Origin: Oxalobacter paeniformigenes
GTDB lineage: Bacteria > Pseudomonadota > Gammaproteobacteria > Burkholderiales > Burkholderiaceae_D
Direction of reading: 5' to 3'
NCBI RefSeq assembly: GCF_027158465.1
Contig: NZ_JAMKYL010000010.1
Span: forward strand, 1 to 24,964
Length of the DNA stretch: 24,964 bases
In this document: positions 6,813 to 15,619 of the stretch, piece by piece
Layout: each line of letters opens with the position of its first letter
Position numbering within the stretch: position 1 is the stretch's first letter
Position numbers and translations under genes: made by a program
The notes under the pieces: model-generated
Database searches by the model: none
What the model was told of the DNA's origin: nothing
Seen by the model: only the letters and a program-made list of their open reading frames with translations

Positions 6813-9497
6813 TTATGGTAGCAGGGATTGTAATTGTTTTTTCAGGTCATACAAAACGTTCAGGGCCTCGCGCGGAGAAAGTGTATCCGGATCGAGTTGT
6901 TGAAGTGAATCGACGACAGGCTGGAAACGGAAATCCTCCGTTTTTTCTTCGGCTTGTTCCGTATCGTCAGGTAATGGCGTCGCAAACAGACTGAGCTGGT
7001 TCTGGTCGATGATGAAATGGGATTCCAGTTCCGCCAGATGCTTGCGTGCGACCCGAATGACGGTGGCCGGAACGCCTGCCAGTTTGGCTACCTGAAGTCC
7101 ATAGCTTTGCGAGGCAGGACCGGGTTCCACTGCGTGCAGGAAAACGATACGGTCCTTGTGTTCGATAGCAGACAGATGGACGTTGGCGGCTGTCGGACAA
7201 GTATCTGGCAGCTGCGTCAATTCAAAATAATGGGTGGCGAACAGGGTGAAACTGTTGTTGTGTTCAATCAGATGGTGTGCGATGGCCCATGCCAGTGCCA
7301 GACCGTCGAAAGTGGATGTGCCTCTGCCGATTTCATCCATCAGAACCAGTGATTGTTCTGTCGCGCCGTTGAGGATGGATGCGGCTTCCGTCATTTCGAC
7401 CATAAAAGTGGAGCGGCCCCCGGCCAGATCGTCGGCTGCGCCGATACGGGTGAATATTCGGTCGATCGGTCCGATGACAGCGCGAGCGGCGGGAACGAAA
7501 CTGCCGATATACGCCAGCAGCACGATCAGGGCGGTTTGGCGCATATAGGTGGATTTGCCCCCCATATTGGGACCGGTGATCAACAGGAATTTTCGGTTGG
7601 CCGACAGGTCGCAATCGTTGGCGATGAAGCGTTCGATCCGGTTTTCGATTACGGCATGGCGCCCCTGTTCGATATGAATGACTGGTTCTTCGACAAGTTC
7701 CGGTTTCGTCCAGCCCGATTTTACTGCGTGAAAAGCCAGCGCATTCAGGACATCGAGGAGGGCAGCATGCCGGGCGATTTGCTGCAAAGGTGCGATATAG
7801 GCCGTCAGATCCTGCAACAGTTGTTCATAGAGTGTTTTTTCAAGAGCCAGTGCCCTTTCGCGTGCCGAAAGCACCTTGTCCTCGAATGCCTTGAGTTCCG
7901 GCGTGATGAACCGTTCGGTGTTTTTGAGGGTTTGTCGGCGGCGGTAGTCGTCGGGGACTTTCGAGAGTTGGCCTTGTGTGACTTCGATATAAAATCCGTG
8001 TACCCGGTTATATTCCACACGCAGGTTGGCGATTCCGGTGCGTTCTTTTTCCCGTGTCTCCAGATCGACAAGAAACTGTCCAGCGTTTTCGGCGAGTGCA
8101 CGCAGTTCGTCCAGATCGGCATTGAATCCCGGTGCAATAACACCGCCTTCGCGGATCATGGCCGAGGGTTCGTCGACAAGGGCATGTTCGAGCAGATCGA
8201 GGCAAGCTTGCGGAACGGCCAGATTGCGATAAATGTCTCGCAGCAGTGAAGAGTCATCTTCCATGACGCACTGATCCAGATAGGAACGCACACCGGGGAG
8301 TTGTTGCAATCCCGATCGCAAGGCTGTCAGATCACGGGGACGCGCCGAATACAGGGCGATGCGGGAAACGATGCGTTCGATGTCGGGAATGTTGGACAGT
8401 ATGCTGCGCAAACCGTCAATAACGCAGGCGTCTGACAATGCCGTAATGACCGCATGCCGGGAACGGGCCACGGACTGTGTGCGGCAGGCATGATGCAACC
8501 AGTGCCTTAGGAGACGAGAACCCATGGCGGTTCTGCAATGATCCAGTTCCGCCAAAAGGGTCGGTGACTGGTTTTTGACGCTGTCGAATCGGATCGGCTC
8601 AGTCAGTTCAAGATTGCGCCGTGTCATGGCGTCCATGGCGATGTAATCGCTTTCCGTTTCGACGGACAGGTTACGGACATGGCGGAGATTTTGCGATTGT
8701 GTCGCATGGGCATATTTCAGAATGGCACCCACGGCTCCGAGCGCTGGGTTCAGTCCGGATGCACCGAATCCATCGAGCGTGGCGACGGCGAGCTGTTCCA
8801 TCAATTCCTTTTCGCCGTTATCCCTGTCGAAATGCCAGGCCGGTACCGTTACGATACGCGCTGAAAAGCCTGCCAGACATTCCGGGTCGAATCCGTCTGG
8901 TACCAGAATTTCCGCAGCGCCAATACGTTCGGTTTCCTGTTGCAAACGGCTGGCAAAGGTTTTGTCATCGACAGTTATTTCACACAGCTTCAGTGAACCG
9001 CCGGAGAGTGAAAGCCATGCCATACCCAGTTGCCATTGCTTTTTGTTTTTCTGGCAACAAACCGCCAGTAACGGACGGTCGGCTTTTTCTGGCAAAAGGT
9101 TGGAGTCGGTCAGTGTTCCGGGAGTGACGATACGGACGACCTTGCGCTCGACTGGCCCTTTGCTGGTCGCGGGATCGCCGATCTGTTCGCATATGGCGAC
9201 CGACTGGCCAGTGGCGATCAGTTTTGCGAGGTACTGATCCAGCGCATGGAAGGGAATGCCTGCCATGGCCACATTTTGTCCTGTCGATGATCTTTGCGTC
9301 AGGACGATGCCGAGAATTTGCGATGCCGTGACGGCATCTTCGAAGAACAGTTCATAAAAATCGCCCATCCGGTACAAGAGCAGCATGTCGGGATGTTCCG
9401 CCTTGATACGGAGATATTGCTGCATCATCGGTGTGTGCTTTGAAGATTCGGTAATGGCGTTTTTGCTGGAAGATGCTCGTCGGGATGGAGGGGTCAT
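6813..9497 (-). CDS. mutS: DNA mismatch repair protein MutS
   Basis: An 894-residue MutS (E. coli 853) that recognises mismatches and small loops and recruits MutL. The mismatch-reading F-x-E motif is in MGDFYELFFEDA near residues 46-57. Connector, core (lever) and clamp domains follow. The ATPase has Walker A GPNMGGKST near residue 642, MDEIGRGTSTFDG (Walker B and D-loop) and ATHYFELTQL. The C-terminal tail is the usual tetramerisation/beta-clamp region. The N terminus carries about 23 extra polar residues before HTPMMQQYLRIKAEHPD; a start at the MM pair is possible, but neither ATG has a good ribosome-binding site, and the proposed promoter fits the upstream ATG. It lies downstream of ilvC but is separated from it by a terminator and has its own promoter. 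Confidence 0.97.
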   Translation of the reverse strand: MTPPSRRASSSKNAITESSKHTPMMQQYLRIKAEHPDMLLLYRMGDFYELFFEDAVTASQILGIVLTQRSSTGQNVAMAGIPFHALDQYLAKLIATGQSVAICEQIGDPATSKGPVERKVVRIVTPGTLTDSNLLPEKADRPLLAVCCQKNKKQWQLGMAWLSLSGGSLKLCEITVDDKTFASRLQQETERIGAAEILVPDGFDPECLAGFSARIVTVPAWHFDRDNGEKELMEQLAVATLDGFGASGLNPALGAVGAILKYAHATQSQNLRHVRNLSVETESDYIAMDAMTRRNLELTEPIRFDSVKNQSPTLLAELDHCRTAMGSRLLRHWLHHACRTQSVARSRHAVITALSDACVIDGLRSILSNIPDIERIVSRIALYSARPRDLTALRSGLQQLPGVRSYLDQCVMEDDSSLLRDIYRNLAVPQACLDLLEHALVDEPSAMIREGGVIAPGFNADLDELRALAENAGQFLVDLETREKERTGIANLRVEYNRVHGFYIEVTQGQLSKVPDDYRRRQTLKNTERFITPELKAFEDKVLSARERALALEKTLYEQLLQDLTAYIAPLQQIARHAALLDVLNALAFHAVKSGWTKPELVEEPVIHIEQGRHAVIENRIERFIANDCDLSANRKFLLITGPNMGGKSTYMRQTALIVLLAYIGSFVPAARAVIGPIDRIFTRIGAADDLAGGRSTFMVEMTEAASILNGATEQSLVLMDEIGRGTSTFDGLALAWAIAHHLIEHNNSFTLFATHYFELTQLPDTCPTAANVHLSAIEHKDRIVFLHAVEPGPASQSYGLQVAKLAGVPATVIRVARKHLAELESHFIIDQNQLSLFATPLPDDTEQAEEKTEDFRFQPVVDSLQQLDPDTLSPREALNVLYDLKKQLQSLLP

Positions 9498-9531
9498 GGA
9501 ATTGAAAAGCTGCTTTGCAAAGATATCCGAC

Positions 9532-9560
9532 AGTGTAACCGATACGGTTTTCCATGTTAA
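9532..9560 (-). promoter_or_regulatory. Candidate sigma-70 promoter of mutS
   Basis: On the minus strand TTAACA (9555-9560) is followed after exactly 17 bases by TACACT (9532-9537), matching 5 of 6 and 4 of 6 consensus positions. Transcription would begin about 28 bases before the mutS ATG. It lies just downstream of the ilvC terminator, where a new promoter is needed. Confidence 0.5.
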
Positions 9561-9582
9561 TGCAGCATCTGAAGCAGAAACA

Positions 9583-9609
9583 GAAAAGAGCGCACAAGGC
9601 GCTCTTTTC
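9583..9609 (-). terminator. Intrinsic terminator of the ilv operon
   Basis: An 11-bp perfect stem, GAAAAGAGCGC with GCGCTCTTTTC, closes a 5-base loop (ACAAG). On the minus strand the stem ends in a T-run (CTTTTC), 23 bases after the ilvC stop. It is A/T-symmetric and could act in both directions. Confidence 0.8.
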
Positions 9610-9632
9610 CGACATGTTCCCCGAAAGGGAAA

Positions 9633-10649
<1,017 letters not shown>

Positions 10650-10684
10650 TATGCTTCCTAATCCTAATAAAAAAATACAACCGT

Positions 10685-11176
10685 TTACACTTTCAGAACA
10701 CGTTCGCCACGACCGATTCCGGAGCCGCCGGAACGGACGGTTTCGAGAATGGCCGCACGGTCGATCGAATCGATGAATGCGTCGAGTTTTGCCTTGTCTC
10801 CGGTCAGCTCGACCGTATAGGCGCGATCGCTGACATCGATGATGCGTCCACGGAAGATATCCGTTGTACGCTTGATTTCCTCACGTTCCTTGCCGACAGC
10901 GCGGATCTTGATCAGCATCATTTCGCGTTCGACGAAATAGCCGTCCGTCAGATCGACCACCTTGACGACTTCGATCAGACGATTCAGATGTTTGGTGATC
11001 TGTTCGATGACGGCTTCCGAACCAATGGTGACGATCGTCATGCGAGAGAGAGTCGGGTCCTCGGTTGGTGCGACGTTCAGGGTTTCGATATTGTATCCGC
11101 GAGCGGCGAACAGGCCGACGACACGGGCAAGCGCGCCCGCTTCATTTTCCAAAAGAACAGAAATGATATGCCGCAT
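10685..11176 (-). CDS. ilvN: Acetolactate synthase small (regulatory) subunit, IlvN/IlvH type
   Basis: A 163-residue regulatory subunit of acetohydroxyacid synthase, the same length as E. coli IlvH. The N-terminal ACT domain (HIISVLLENEAGALARVVGLFAARGYNIETLNV...) binds the feedback inhibitor valine in the family. The C-terminal half (about residues 80-163) is the domain that activates the large subunit. The start lies one base after the ilvB stop, which suggests translational coupling and balanced subunit production. Both ilvN and ilvH are in use as names for this family. Confidence 0.95.
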   Translation of the reverse strand: MRHIISVLLENEAGALARVVGLFAARGYNIETLNVAPTEDPTLSRMTIVTIGSEAVIEQITKHLNRLIEVVKVVDLTDGYFVEREMMLIKIRAVGKEREEIKRTTDIFRGRIIDVSDRAYTVELTGDKAKLDAFIDSIDRAAILETVRSGGSGIGRGERVLKV

Positions 11177-11177
11177 T

Positions 11178-12896
11178 TTATTTGTCCTCCAGACTCATCA
11201 GCATTTCGGTCAGACCCTTGCCTGCCTTGACCATCGGCCAGACGTTTTCCGAGGAATCCGTCAGGAAATTCATGAATACCAGTTTGTCTTTCATCGAGAA
11301 AGCCTCGCGCAACGCGCCTTCCACATCGGCCGGTTTTTCGATCCGGAATCCGACATGACCGTATGCTTCGGCCAGCTTGTTGAAATCCGGCAGGGAAGCG
11401 ACATAGGTTTCCGAGTAGCGTGACTCGTAGTCCAGACGTTGCCACTGGCGAACCATACCGAGGACACCGTTGTTGAGCATGATGATCTTCGGCGTCAGGT
11501 TGTACTGTTTGCAAGTTGCCAGTTCCTGAATGTTCATCTGGATGGAGCCTTCGCCCGTGATACAGGCGACGGTCGCACCCGGATTGGCCATCTGGATACC
11601 CATGGCATAGGGCAGACCGACACCCATCGTTCCCAGACCGCCGGAGTTGAGCCAGCGACGCGGCTTGTCGAACGGATAGTATTGTGCGGCCCACATCTGG
11701 TGCTGGCCGACGTCCGAAGCGATATAGGCATCACCCTTGGTGACTTCCCACAGTTTTTCGATCACGAATTGCGGTTTGATGATCTGGTCGGAATAGGCGT
11801 ATTTCAGGCAATCTTTCTTGCGCCATTCATTGATCTGCGCCCACCACGGAGCCAGTGCCTGCGGATTGATCGAGCCGGCAGGTGCCGCATCGAGCTGTGC
11901 GAGCATTTCCTGCAGAACGTCCTTGACGTTGCCGACGATCGGAATATCGACCTTGACGCGTTTGGAAATCGACGAAGGATCGATATCGATATGGATGATC
12001 TTGCGGTCGACTTTCGAGAAGTGCTCGGGGTTGCCGATAACGCGGTCATCGAAACGTGCGCCGACTGCGATCAGGACATCGCAATGCTGCATGGCCAGGT
12101 TGGCTTCATACTTGCCGTGCATGCCTGGCATGCCGATGTATTTTTCACTGGATGCGCGATAGCCGCCCAGCCCCTGAAGGGTGTTGACGCATGGCATGCC
12201 CAGACGGTCGACCAGTTTGTTCAGTTCGGGTGCGGAGTCGGACAGGATGACGCCACCCCCTGCATAGACGAGAGGACGTTCGGCCTGAAGCATCATCTGG
12301 ACGGCCTTGCGGATCTGGCCGGTATGTCCCTTGTCGATCGGTTTGTAGGAACGCATTTCGATTTCCTTCGGATAGTCGAAAATGCAGGATTGCATGCTGA
12401 CATCCTTGGGAATGTCGATCAGGACAGGTCCCGGACGGCCTGTGGAAGCGATATAGAACGCTTTCTTGATGGTGACGGCCAGATCGCGGACGTCCTTGAC
12501 CAGAAAATTGTGTTTGACGCAAGGACGTGTGATACCGACGGCGTCACATTCCTGGAATGCATCGGAACCGATGGCGTGGGTGGCAACCTGGCCGCTGATC
12601 AGTACGAGCGGAATGGAGTCCATATAGGCGGTGGCCAGTCCCGTGACGGCATTGGTGACGCCCGGGCCGGATGTCACCAGTGCGACCCCGACCTTGCCGG
12701 AACTTCTTGCGTAGGCATCTGCCGCATGGACGGCAGCCTGTTCATGACGGACAAGAATATGCTTGAATTTGTCCTGCTTGTAGATGGCGTCGTAAATATA
12801 GAGGACGGCACCACCGGGATATCCGAAAACGTGCTCTACTCCTTCTTCGGCCAGGCTCCTGACAAGGATGTCGGAACCTGTCATTTCTAAACTCAT
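11178..12896 (-). CDS. ilvB: Acetolactate synthase large (catalytic) subunit, IlvB/IlvI type
   Basis: A 572-residue thiamine-diphosphate enzyme that condenses two pyruvates, or pyruvate with 2-oxobutyrate, as the first common step of branched-chain amino acid synthesis. The catalytic glutamate is E52 (RHEQAAVHAADAYAR). The three family domains follow: pyrimidine-binding, FAD-binding (about 190-340) and cofactor-binding. The cofactor motif near residue 445 reads ITGEGSIQMNIQELAT...LNN, with Glu where many enzymes have Asp (GDG). GGAAAG precedes the ATG at 12896 by 5 bases. Length and sequence resemble E. coli IlvI (574 residues) more than the longer IlvB. It is the first gene of ilvBNC, transcribed away from the sigma factor gene. 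Confidence 0.96.
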   Translation of the reverse strand: MSLEMTGSDILVRSLAEEGVEHVFGYPGGAVLYIYDAIYKQDKFKHILVRHEQAAVHAADAYARSSGKVGVALVTSGPGVTNAVTGLATAYMDSIPLVLISGQVATHAIGSDAFQECDAVGITRPCVKHNFLVKDVRDLAVTIKKAFYIASTGRPGPVLIDIPKDVSMQSCIFDYPKEIEMRSYKPIDKGHTGQIRKAVQMMLQAERPLVYAGGGVILSDSAPELNKLVDRLGMPCVNTLQGLGGYRASSEKYIGMPGMHGKYEANLAMQHCDVLIAVGARFDDRVIGNPEHFSKVDRKIIHIDIDPSSISKRVKVDIPIVGNVKDVLQEMLAQLDAAPAGSINPQALAPWWAQINEWRKKDCLKYAYSDQIIKPQFVIEKLWEVTKGDAYIASDVGQHQMWAAQYYPFDKPRRWLNSGGLGTMGVGLPYAMGIQMANPGATVACITGEGSIQMNIQELATCKQYNLTPKIIMLNNGVLGMVRQWQRLDYESRYSETYVASLPDFNKLAEAYGHVGFRIEKPADVEGALREAFSMKDKLVFMNFLTDSSENVWPMVKAGKGLTEMLMSLEDK

Positions 12897-12990
12897 AATT
12901 CTTTCCTTTCAAGGTCCACTGGAAATTGATCGGATGCTCTTTCCTGACGAAACCGGAATTGCAAAGGGCAATTCTCTCATTCTATTGCGA

Positions 12991-13069
12991 AACACAGCAA
13001 AACAAGTATCAATTTCTCGCGCTTGTGGCGCGGGTCAGAGCAAACAGCTTTCAAAACAGCAAAGCAAGT
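12991..13069. repeat. Near-direct repeat pair upstream of ilvB
   Basis: Two 17-base units, AACACAGCAAAACAAGT (12991-13007) and AAAACAGCAAAGCAAGT (13053-13069), match at 15 of 17 positions and start 62 bp apart. A shorter related run, AAAACAAGTA, recurs at 13212-13221 beside the TATAAA box of the sigma factor gene. They could be regulator sites for one or both divergent genes. Confidence 0.4.
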
Positions 13070-13187
13070 TTTCACGACAGGCGGCATGATGGACACCATG
13101 TGAGAAAACGATCCGCCGCAGGGTAATGCAGCGGCTAGCAGATAATCGCTTTCGATATTTTGATCAAGCGCTACTCAATTTTACAAA

Positions 13188-13214
13188 TTTACAATACTTC
13201 GGCAATTGTATAAA
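13188..13214 (+). promoter_or_regulatory. Weak candidate promoter for the sigma factor operon
   Basis: TATAAA (13209-13214) is preceded by TTTACA (13188-13193) with a 15-base spacer, shorter than the preferred 17. A 6-bp inverted repeat, TACAAT and ATTGTA (13190-13195 and 13205-13210), overlaps both boxes. Confidence 0.3.
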
Positions 13215-13338
13215 ACAAGTAATTTTACACCACTATCTGCACAAGCAGGTTTTTCTTTGCTAGCATGTGCACCTGTTTGACGTGGCCGGACGCCGCGTCT
13301 TATTTATTTCTGTATGGCTGGGTTTCCTGCCAATTCGC

Positions 13339-13905
13339 ATGGCAACGGACAAAGAATTATCTGACTTTCTGGCAAGCATCGAAAAACGGGCGTTCAAGCA
13401 GGCTGTCTATGCAGTCAGGCGTGATGAAACGGCTTTGGACATCGTTCAGGATGCGATGATCAAGCTTGCGGAAAAATACGGTGACAGACCGGCTTCGGAA
13501 TTGCCGATGCTGTTTCAGCGTATCCTTCAGAATACGATCAGCGATTTTTTCCGGCGTGAGAAGGTCAGGAACACCTGGGTCAGCCTTTTTTCGAGCATGT
13601 CGGCCAACAGTGACGATGACGATTTCGACTTGCTCGATGTTTATCAGGGCGATGAAGGCAATGAAGTGGTGGAATCGTCCGCCGACAAGCTCGAACGGGC
13701 ACAGGTATTGACAATTATCGAAGAGGAAATCGAAAAATTGCCGGCCCGTCAACGGGAAGCGTTTTTGATGCGTTACTGGAATGATATGGATGTCGCGGAA
13801 ACGGCAGAGGCGATGAATTGTTCCGAAGGGAGCGTCAAGACGCATTGTTCGCGTGCGGCTCATGCGCTGGCAAAAGCGCTCAAGGCAAGAGGGATTGAGC
13901 TATGA
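13339..13905 (+). CDS. RpoE-like ECF RNA polymerase sigma factor
   Basis: A 188-residue two-domain sigma factor. Region 2 covers about residues 15-80 (RAFKQAVYAVRRDETALDIVQDAMIKLAEKYGD...FQRILQNTISDFFRREKVRNTW); an acidic linker of about 35 residues follows (SANSDDDDFDLLDVYQGDEG); region 4 is a helix-turn-helix near 130-185 (LPARQREAFLMRYWNDMDVAETAEAMNCSEGSVKTH). It lacks regions 1 and 3, as ECF sigmas do. I chose ATG at 13339, which begins MATDKELSDFL, typical of Burkholderiales homologues as I recall them; the frame is open back to a GTG at 13267. Its stop overlaps the next ATG by four bases (ATGA), so the DUF3619 gene is translationally coupled to it. Confidence 0.88.
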   Translation: MATDKELSDFLASIEKRAFKQAVYAVRRDETALDIVQDAMIKLAEKYGDRPASELPMLFQRILQNTISDFFRREKVRNTWVSLFSSMSANSDDDDFDLLDVYQGDEGNEVVESSADKLERAQVLTIIEEEIEKLPARQREAFLMRYWNDMDVAETAEAMNCSEGSVKTHCSRAAHALAKALKARGIEL

Positions 13906-14297
13906 ACATGAATGAGGAAAATTTCGCTTACAAGGTGCGCCATGCATTGAACGAAAAACTCGATGATATGCCCGACACTATCGTGCAGCGGCTTGAACAG
14001 GCACGTCTGGCGGCACTCGGCCGCAAGAAGACGACGCCACTTTATGCGAATGTTTTTCAGCAGGTGTTTGCCGGTGTGACCGGTGGTTTTTCTGGCGGCT
14101 CCTCATGGAGGACGAAGCTGGGACTTGGACTGCCTGTGCTGGTGCTGGCGGTCGGCCTGACAGGTATATTCCATTATGAACAACAGCGGCAGATTCGGGA
14201 AATCACGGATATAGACATCGCCGTCTTGTCGGATGAGTTGCCGCCGTCCGCTTATGCGGATACCGGTTTCAGGGCCTATGTCGCTGACAAATCGTAA
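13902..14297 (+). CDS. DUF3619 family single-pass membrane protein, possible sigma regulator
   Basis: A 131-residue protein with a soluble N-terminal half, one membrane helix (about residues 72-90, LGLGLPVLVLAVGLTGIFHY) and a short tail that ends near DIDIAVLSDELPPSAYADTGFRAYV, the conserved block that I recognise as DUF3619. The N-terminal segment EENFAYKVRHALNEKLDDMPDTIVQRLEQARLAAL is helical and amphipathic. The four-base overlap with the sigma gene and the one-helix layout resemble ECF anti-sigma factors. That role is inferred from position and topology; I see no zinc-binding anti-sigma motif. Confidence 0.8.
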   Translation: MNMNEENFAYKVRHALNEKLDDMPDTIVQRLEQARLAALGRKKTTPLYANVFQQVFAGVTGGFSGGSSWRTKLGLGLPVLVLAVGLTGIFHYEQQRQIREITDIDIAVLSDELPPSAYADTGFRAYVADKS

Positions 14298-14312
14298 ACC
14301 GGGGTTTGTGGA

Positions 14313-14918
14313 ATGAGCGAAGGGCATCGTTCTGGCAGGAAGAGGCTTCCCTTGTGGGGGGCTGTAGCGGTGATTCTGCTTGCCGTTGCAGTCGGCGCGG
14401 TTTATGCCCTTTTGCCGATGGATGGCCTGCGGGCATTTTTCGGCATGGAACAGGCATGTGAGAAAACGGAAGCCGCCGATTCATGGGACAGTCTGACGCC
14501 TGCCGAGAAAGAGTCGCTGGCACCGCTTGAAAATACATGGGGACAGTTAAGCCCGGCACAGAAAAAGAAATGGCTGGCGATTGCGCACAAGATGGAAAAT
14601 ATGTCTCCGGAGAAAAGACAGCGTTTCCGGAATCATATCCGGGACTGGTTGGGCATGACGCCAGAACAGCGGCGGCTGGCCAGACAGAATTATCTGGGAT
14701 TCAGAAAACTCGATCCGGAACACAAGTCGCAAAAGTGGCAGGAATACCAGAAATTGCCGGAAGAAAAAAAACGGGCGCTGGCGGAAAGAGCAAGAATGAA
14801 ACGGCGTTTGACCAGACTGGACGGCGAACAAAGTGACAATGCTGTCGTCGAGCCGCTCAAACAGCGTTCGGGAAAAAGCGCGCATTCACAAGACGAGATG
14901 CCGGAATACTGGCGTTAG
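14313..14918 (+). CDS. DUF3106 family membrane-anchored protein
   Basis: A 201-residue protein with one N-terminal membrane helix (about residues 14-34) and a highly charged, helical remainder that I assign to DUF3106. It has repeated units of the form (L/M)(S/T)PxxxxxLxxxxxxW: LTPAEKESLAPLENTWGQ, LSPAQKKKWLAIAHKM, MSPEKRQRFRNHIRDWLG, MTPEQRRLARQNYLGFRK and a decayed LDPEHKSQKWQEYQKL. The layout suggests a membrane-tethered periplasmic helical domain; its biochemical function is unknown. It follows the DUF3619 gene after 15 bases. Its TAG stop overlaps the TAA stop of the opposite-strand ABC gene within the four bases TTAG. Confidence 0.8.
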   Translation: MSEGHRSGRKRLPLWGAVAVILLAVAVGAVYALLPMDGLRAFFGMEQACEKTEAADSWDSLTPAEKESLAPLENTWGQLSPAQKKKWLAIAHKMENMSPEKRQRFRNHIRDWLGMTPEQRRLARQNYLGFRKLDPEHKSQKWQEYQKLPEEKKRALAERARMKRRLTRLDGEQSDNAVVEPLKQRSGKSAHSQDEMPEYWR

Positions 14919-15619
14919 CGTTCCGGCTTGCCCGTCATCATTTTTCCATCACGGATTTCAATGACACGATGGCATTTTGTCGCGATTTCCATGTCATGCG
15001 TTACGAGCACCAGTGTCATGCGATGTTCCCTGTGCATAGCGAACATCAGTTCGATAATGTCTTGTCCTGTTTTGGTGTCGAGATTGCCGGTCGGTTCGTC
15101 GGCGAACAGAAGCGGCGGTTCAGTGATGAAGGCACGTGCCAGTGCGATGCGCTGCTGTTCTCCGCCGGAAAGGTATCTGGGATAATGTCGTGTACGTGAT
15201 GACAGTCCGACACGTTCCAGCAGGGAACTTGCCCGTGCTGCCGCGTCCGGGGCACCTTGCAGTTCCAGCGGCAGCATGACGTTTTCCAGTGCAGTCAGAT
15301 GCGGCAGCAGCTGGAATGACTGGAATACGAAACCCAGCAATTTTTTCCGCAGCATGGCGCGTTCATCTTCGTTCATGGCGAAAATATCGATGCCGCACAA
15401 TCTGACGGTTCCTGCTGTCGGTGTATCCAGACCTGCCAGAAGGCTTAACAGCGTCGTTTTTCCGGAACCGGAAGCGCCGATGATGGCGACGGTTTCATTT
15501 TCCGGAATGCTGAAATGGATGTCTTGCAAGATGGTGAGCGTATCGGTCGCATCCGCAACCGTTTTGTGCAGATGGACGGCCTCAATGGCAGGATGATGGA
15601 GACAAGGAGTGTTTTGCAT
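14915..15619 (-). CDS. ybbA: YbbA-like ABC transporter ATP-binding protein (LolD/MacB-type ATPase)
   Basis: A 234-residue ATPase with Walker A GASGSGKT (48-55), Q-loop FVFQSFQLLPHLTALENV, signature LSGGEQQRIALARAF, Walker B LLFADEPTGNLD and VTHD. It closely resembles E. coli YbbA, which pairs with the permease YbbP. No permease gene adjoins it here: the next gene downstream is on the other strand. The ATG at 15619 overlaps the tesA ATG on the opposite strand (CATG at 15617-15620). A TTG at 15646 in the same frame would place the start inside tesA and is less likely. The tesA-ybbA divergent pair is known from E. coli, which supports the assignment. The transported substrate is unknown. Confidence 0.87.
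   Translation of the reverse strand: MQNTPCLHHPAIEAVHLHKTVADATDTLTILQDIHFSIPENETVAIIGASGSGKTTLLSLLAGLDTPTAGTVRLCGIDIFAMNEDERAMLRKKLLGFVFQSFQLLPHLTALENVMLPLELQGAPDAAARASSLLERVGLSSRTRHYPRYLSGGEQQRIALARAFITEPPLLFADEPTGNLDTKTGQDIIELMFAMHREHRMTLVLVTHDMEIATKCHRVIEIRDGKMMTGKPER

Larger units (their letters stand above)
12897..13338. other. Divergent intergenic region between ilvB and the sigma factor gene
   Basis: This 442-bp spacer holds no convincing gene. It contains a 17-bp near-direct repeat (12991-13007 and 13053-13069), a TAGAAT hexamer facing ilvB (12979-12984) that could be a -10 box, a TATAAA facing the sigma factor (13209-13214), and a TACAAT/ATTGTA inverted repeat (13190-13210). I see no hairpin plus T-run that would suggest attenuation of ilvB and no leucine/valine/isoleucine-rich leader peptide. 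Confidence 0.65.

Noticed and set aside
11439..12890. A 483-codon open frame on the plus strand opposite ilvB
   Set aside because: It lies wholly antisense to a well-supported enzyme gene, has no recognisable domain, and is rich in Asp, Cys, His and Val as expected from the reverse complement of ilvB codons. Similar long antisense frames lie opposite ilvC (9717-10613), recQ (4585-5583), mutS (7353-8249) and hscA/hscB (19198-20280).
12909..12980. A 23-codon frame just upstream of ilvB (MRELPFAIPVSSGKSIRSIS..., stop next to the ilvB ribosome-binding site) as an attenuator leader peptide
   Set aside because: It has no run of Leu, Val or Ile codons, no ribosome-binding site, and no alternative hairpins with a terminator T-run; the best -10 candidate overlaps its start codon.
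13100..13135. GC-rich CCGC/GCGG inverted repeat upstream of ilvB as a terminator
   Set aside because: Only a four to five base stem with an 11-base loop, and the T-run on the minus strand does not directly follow the stem.
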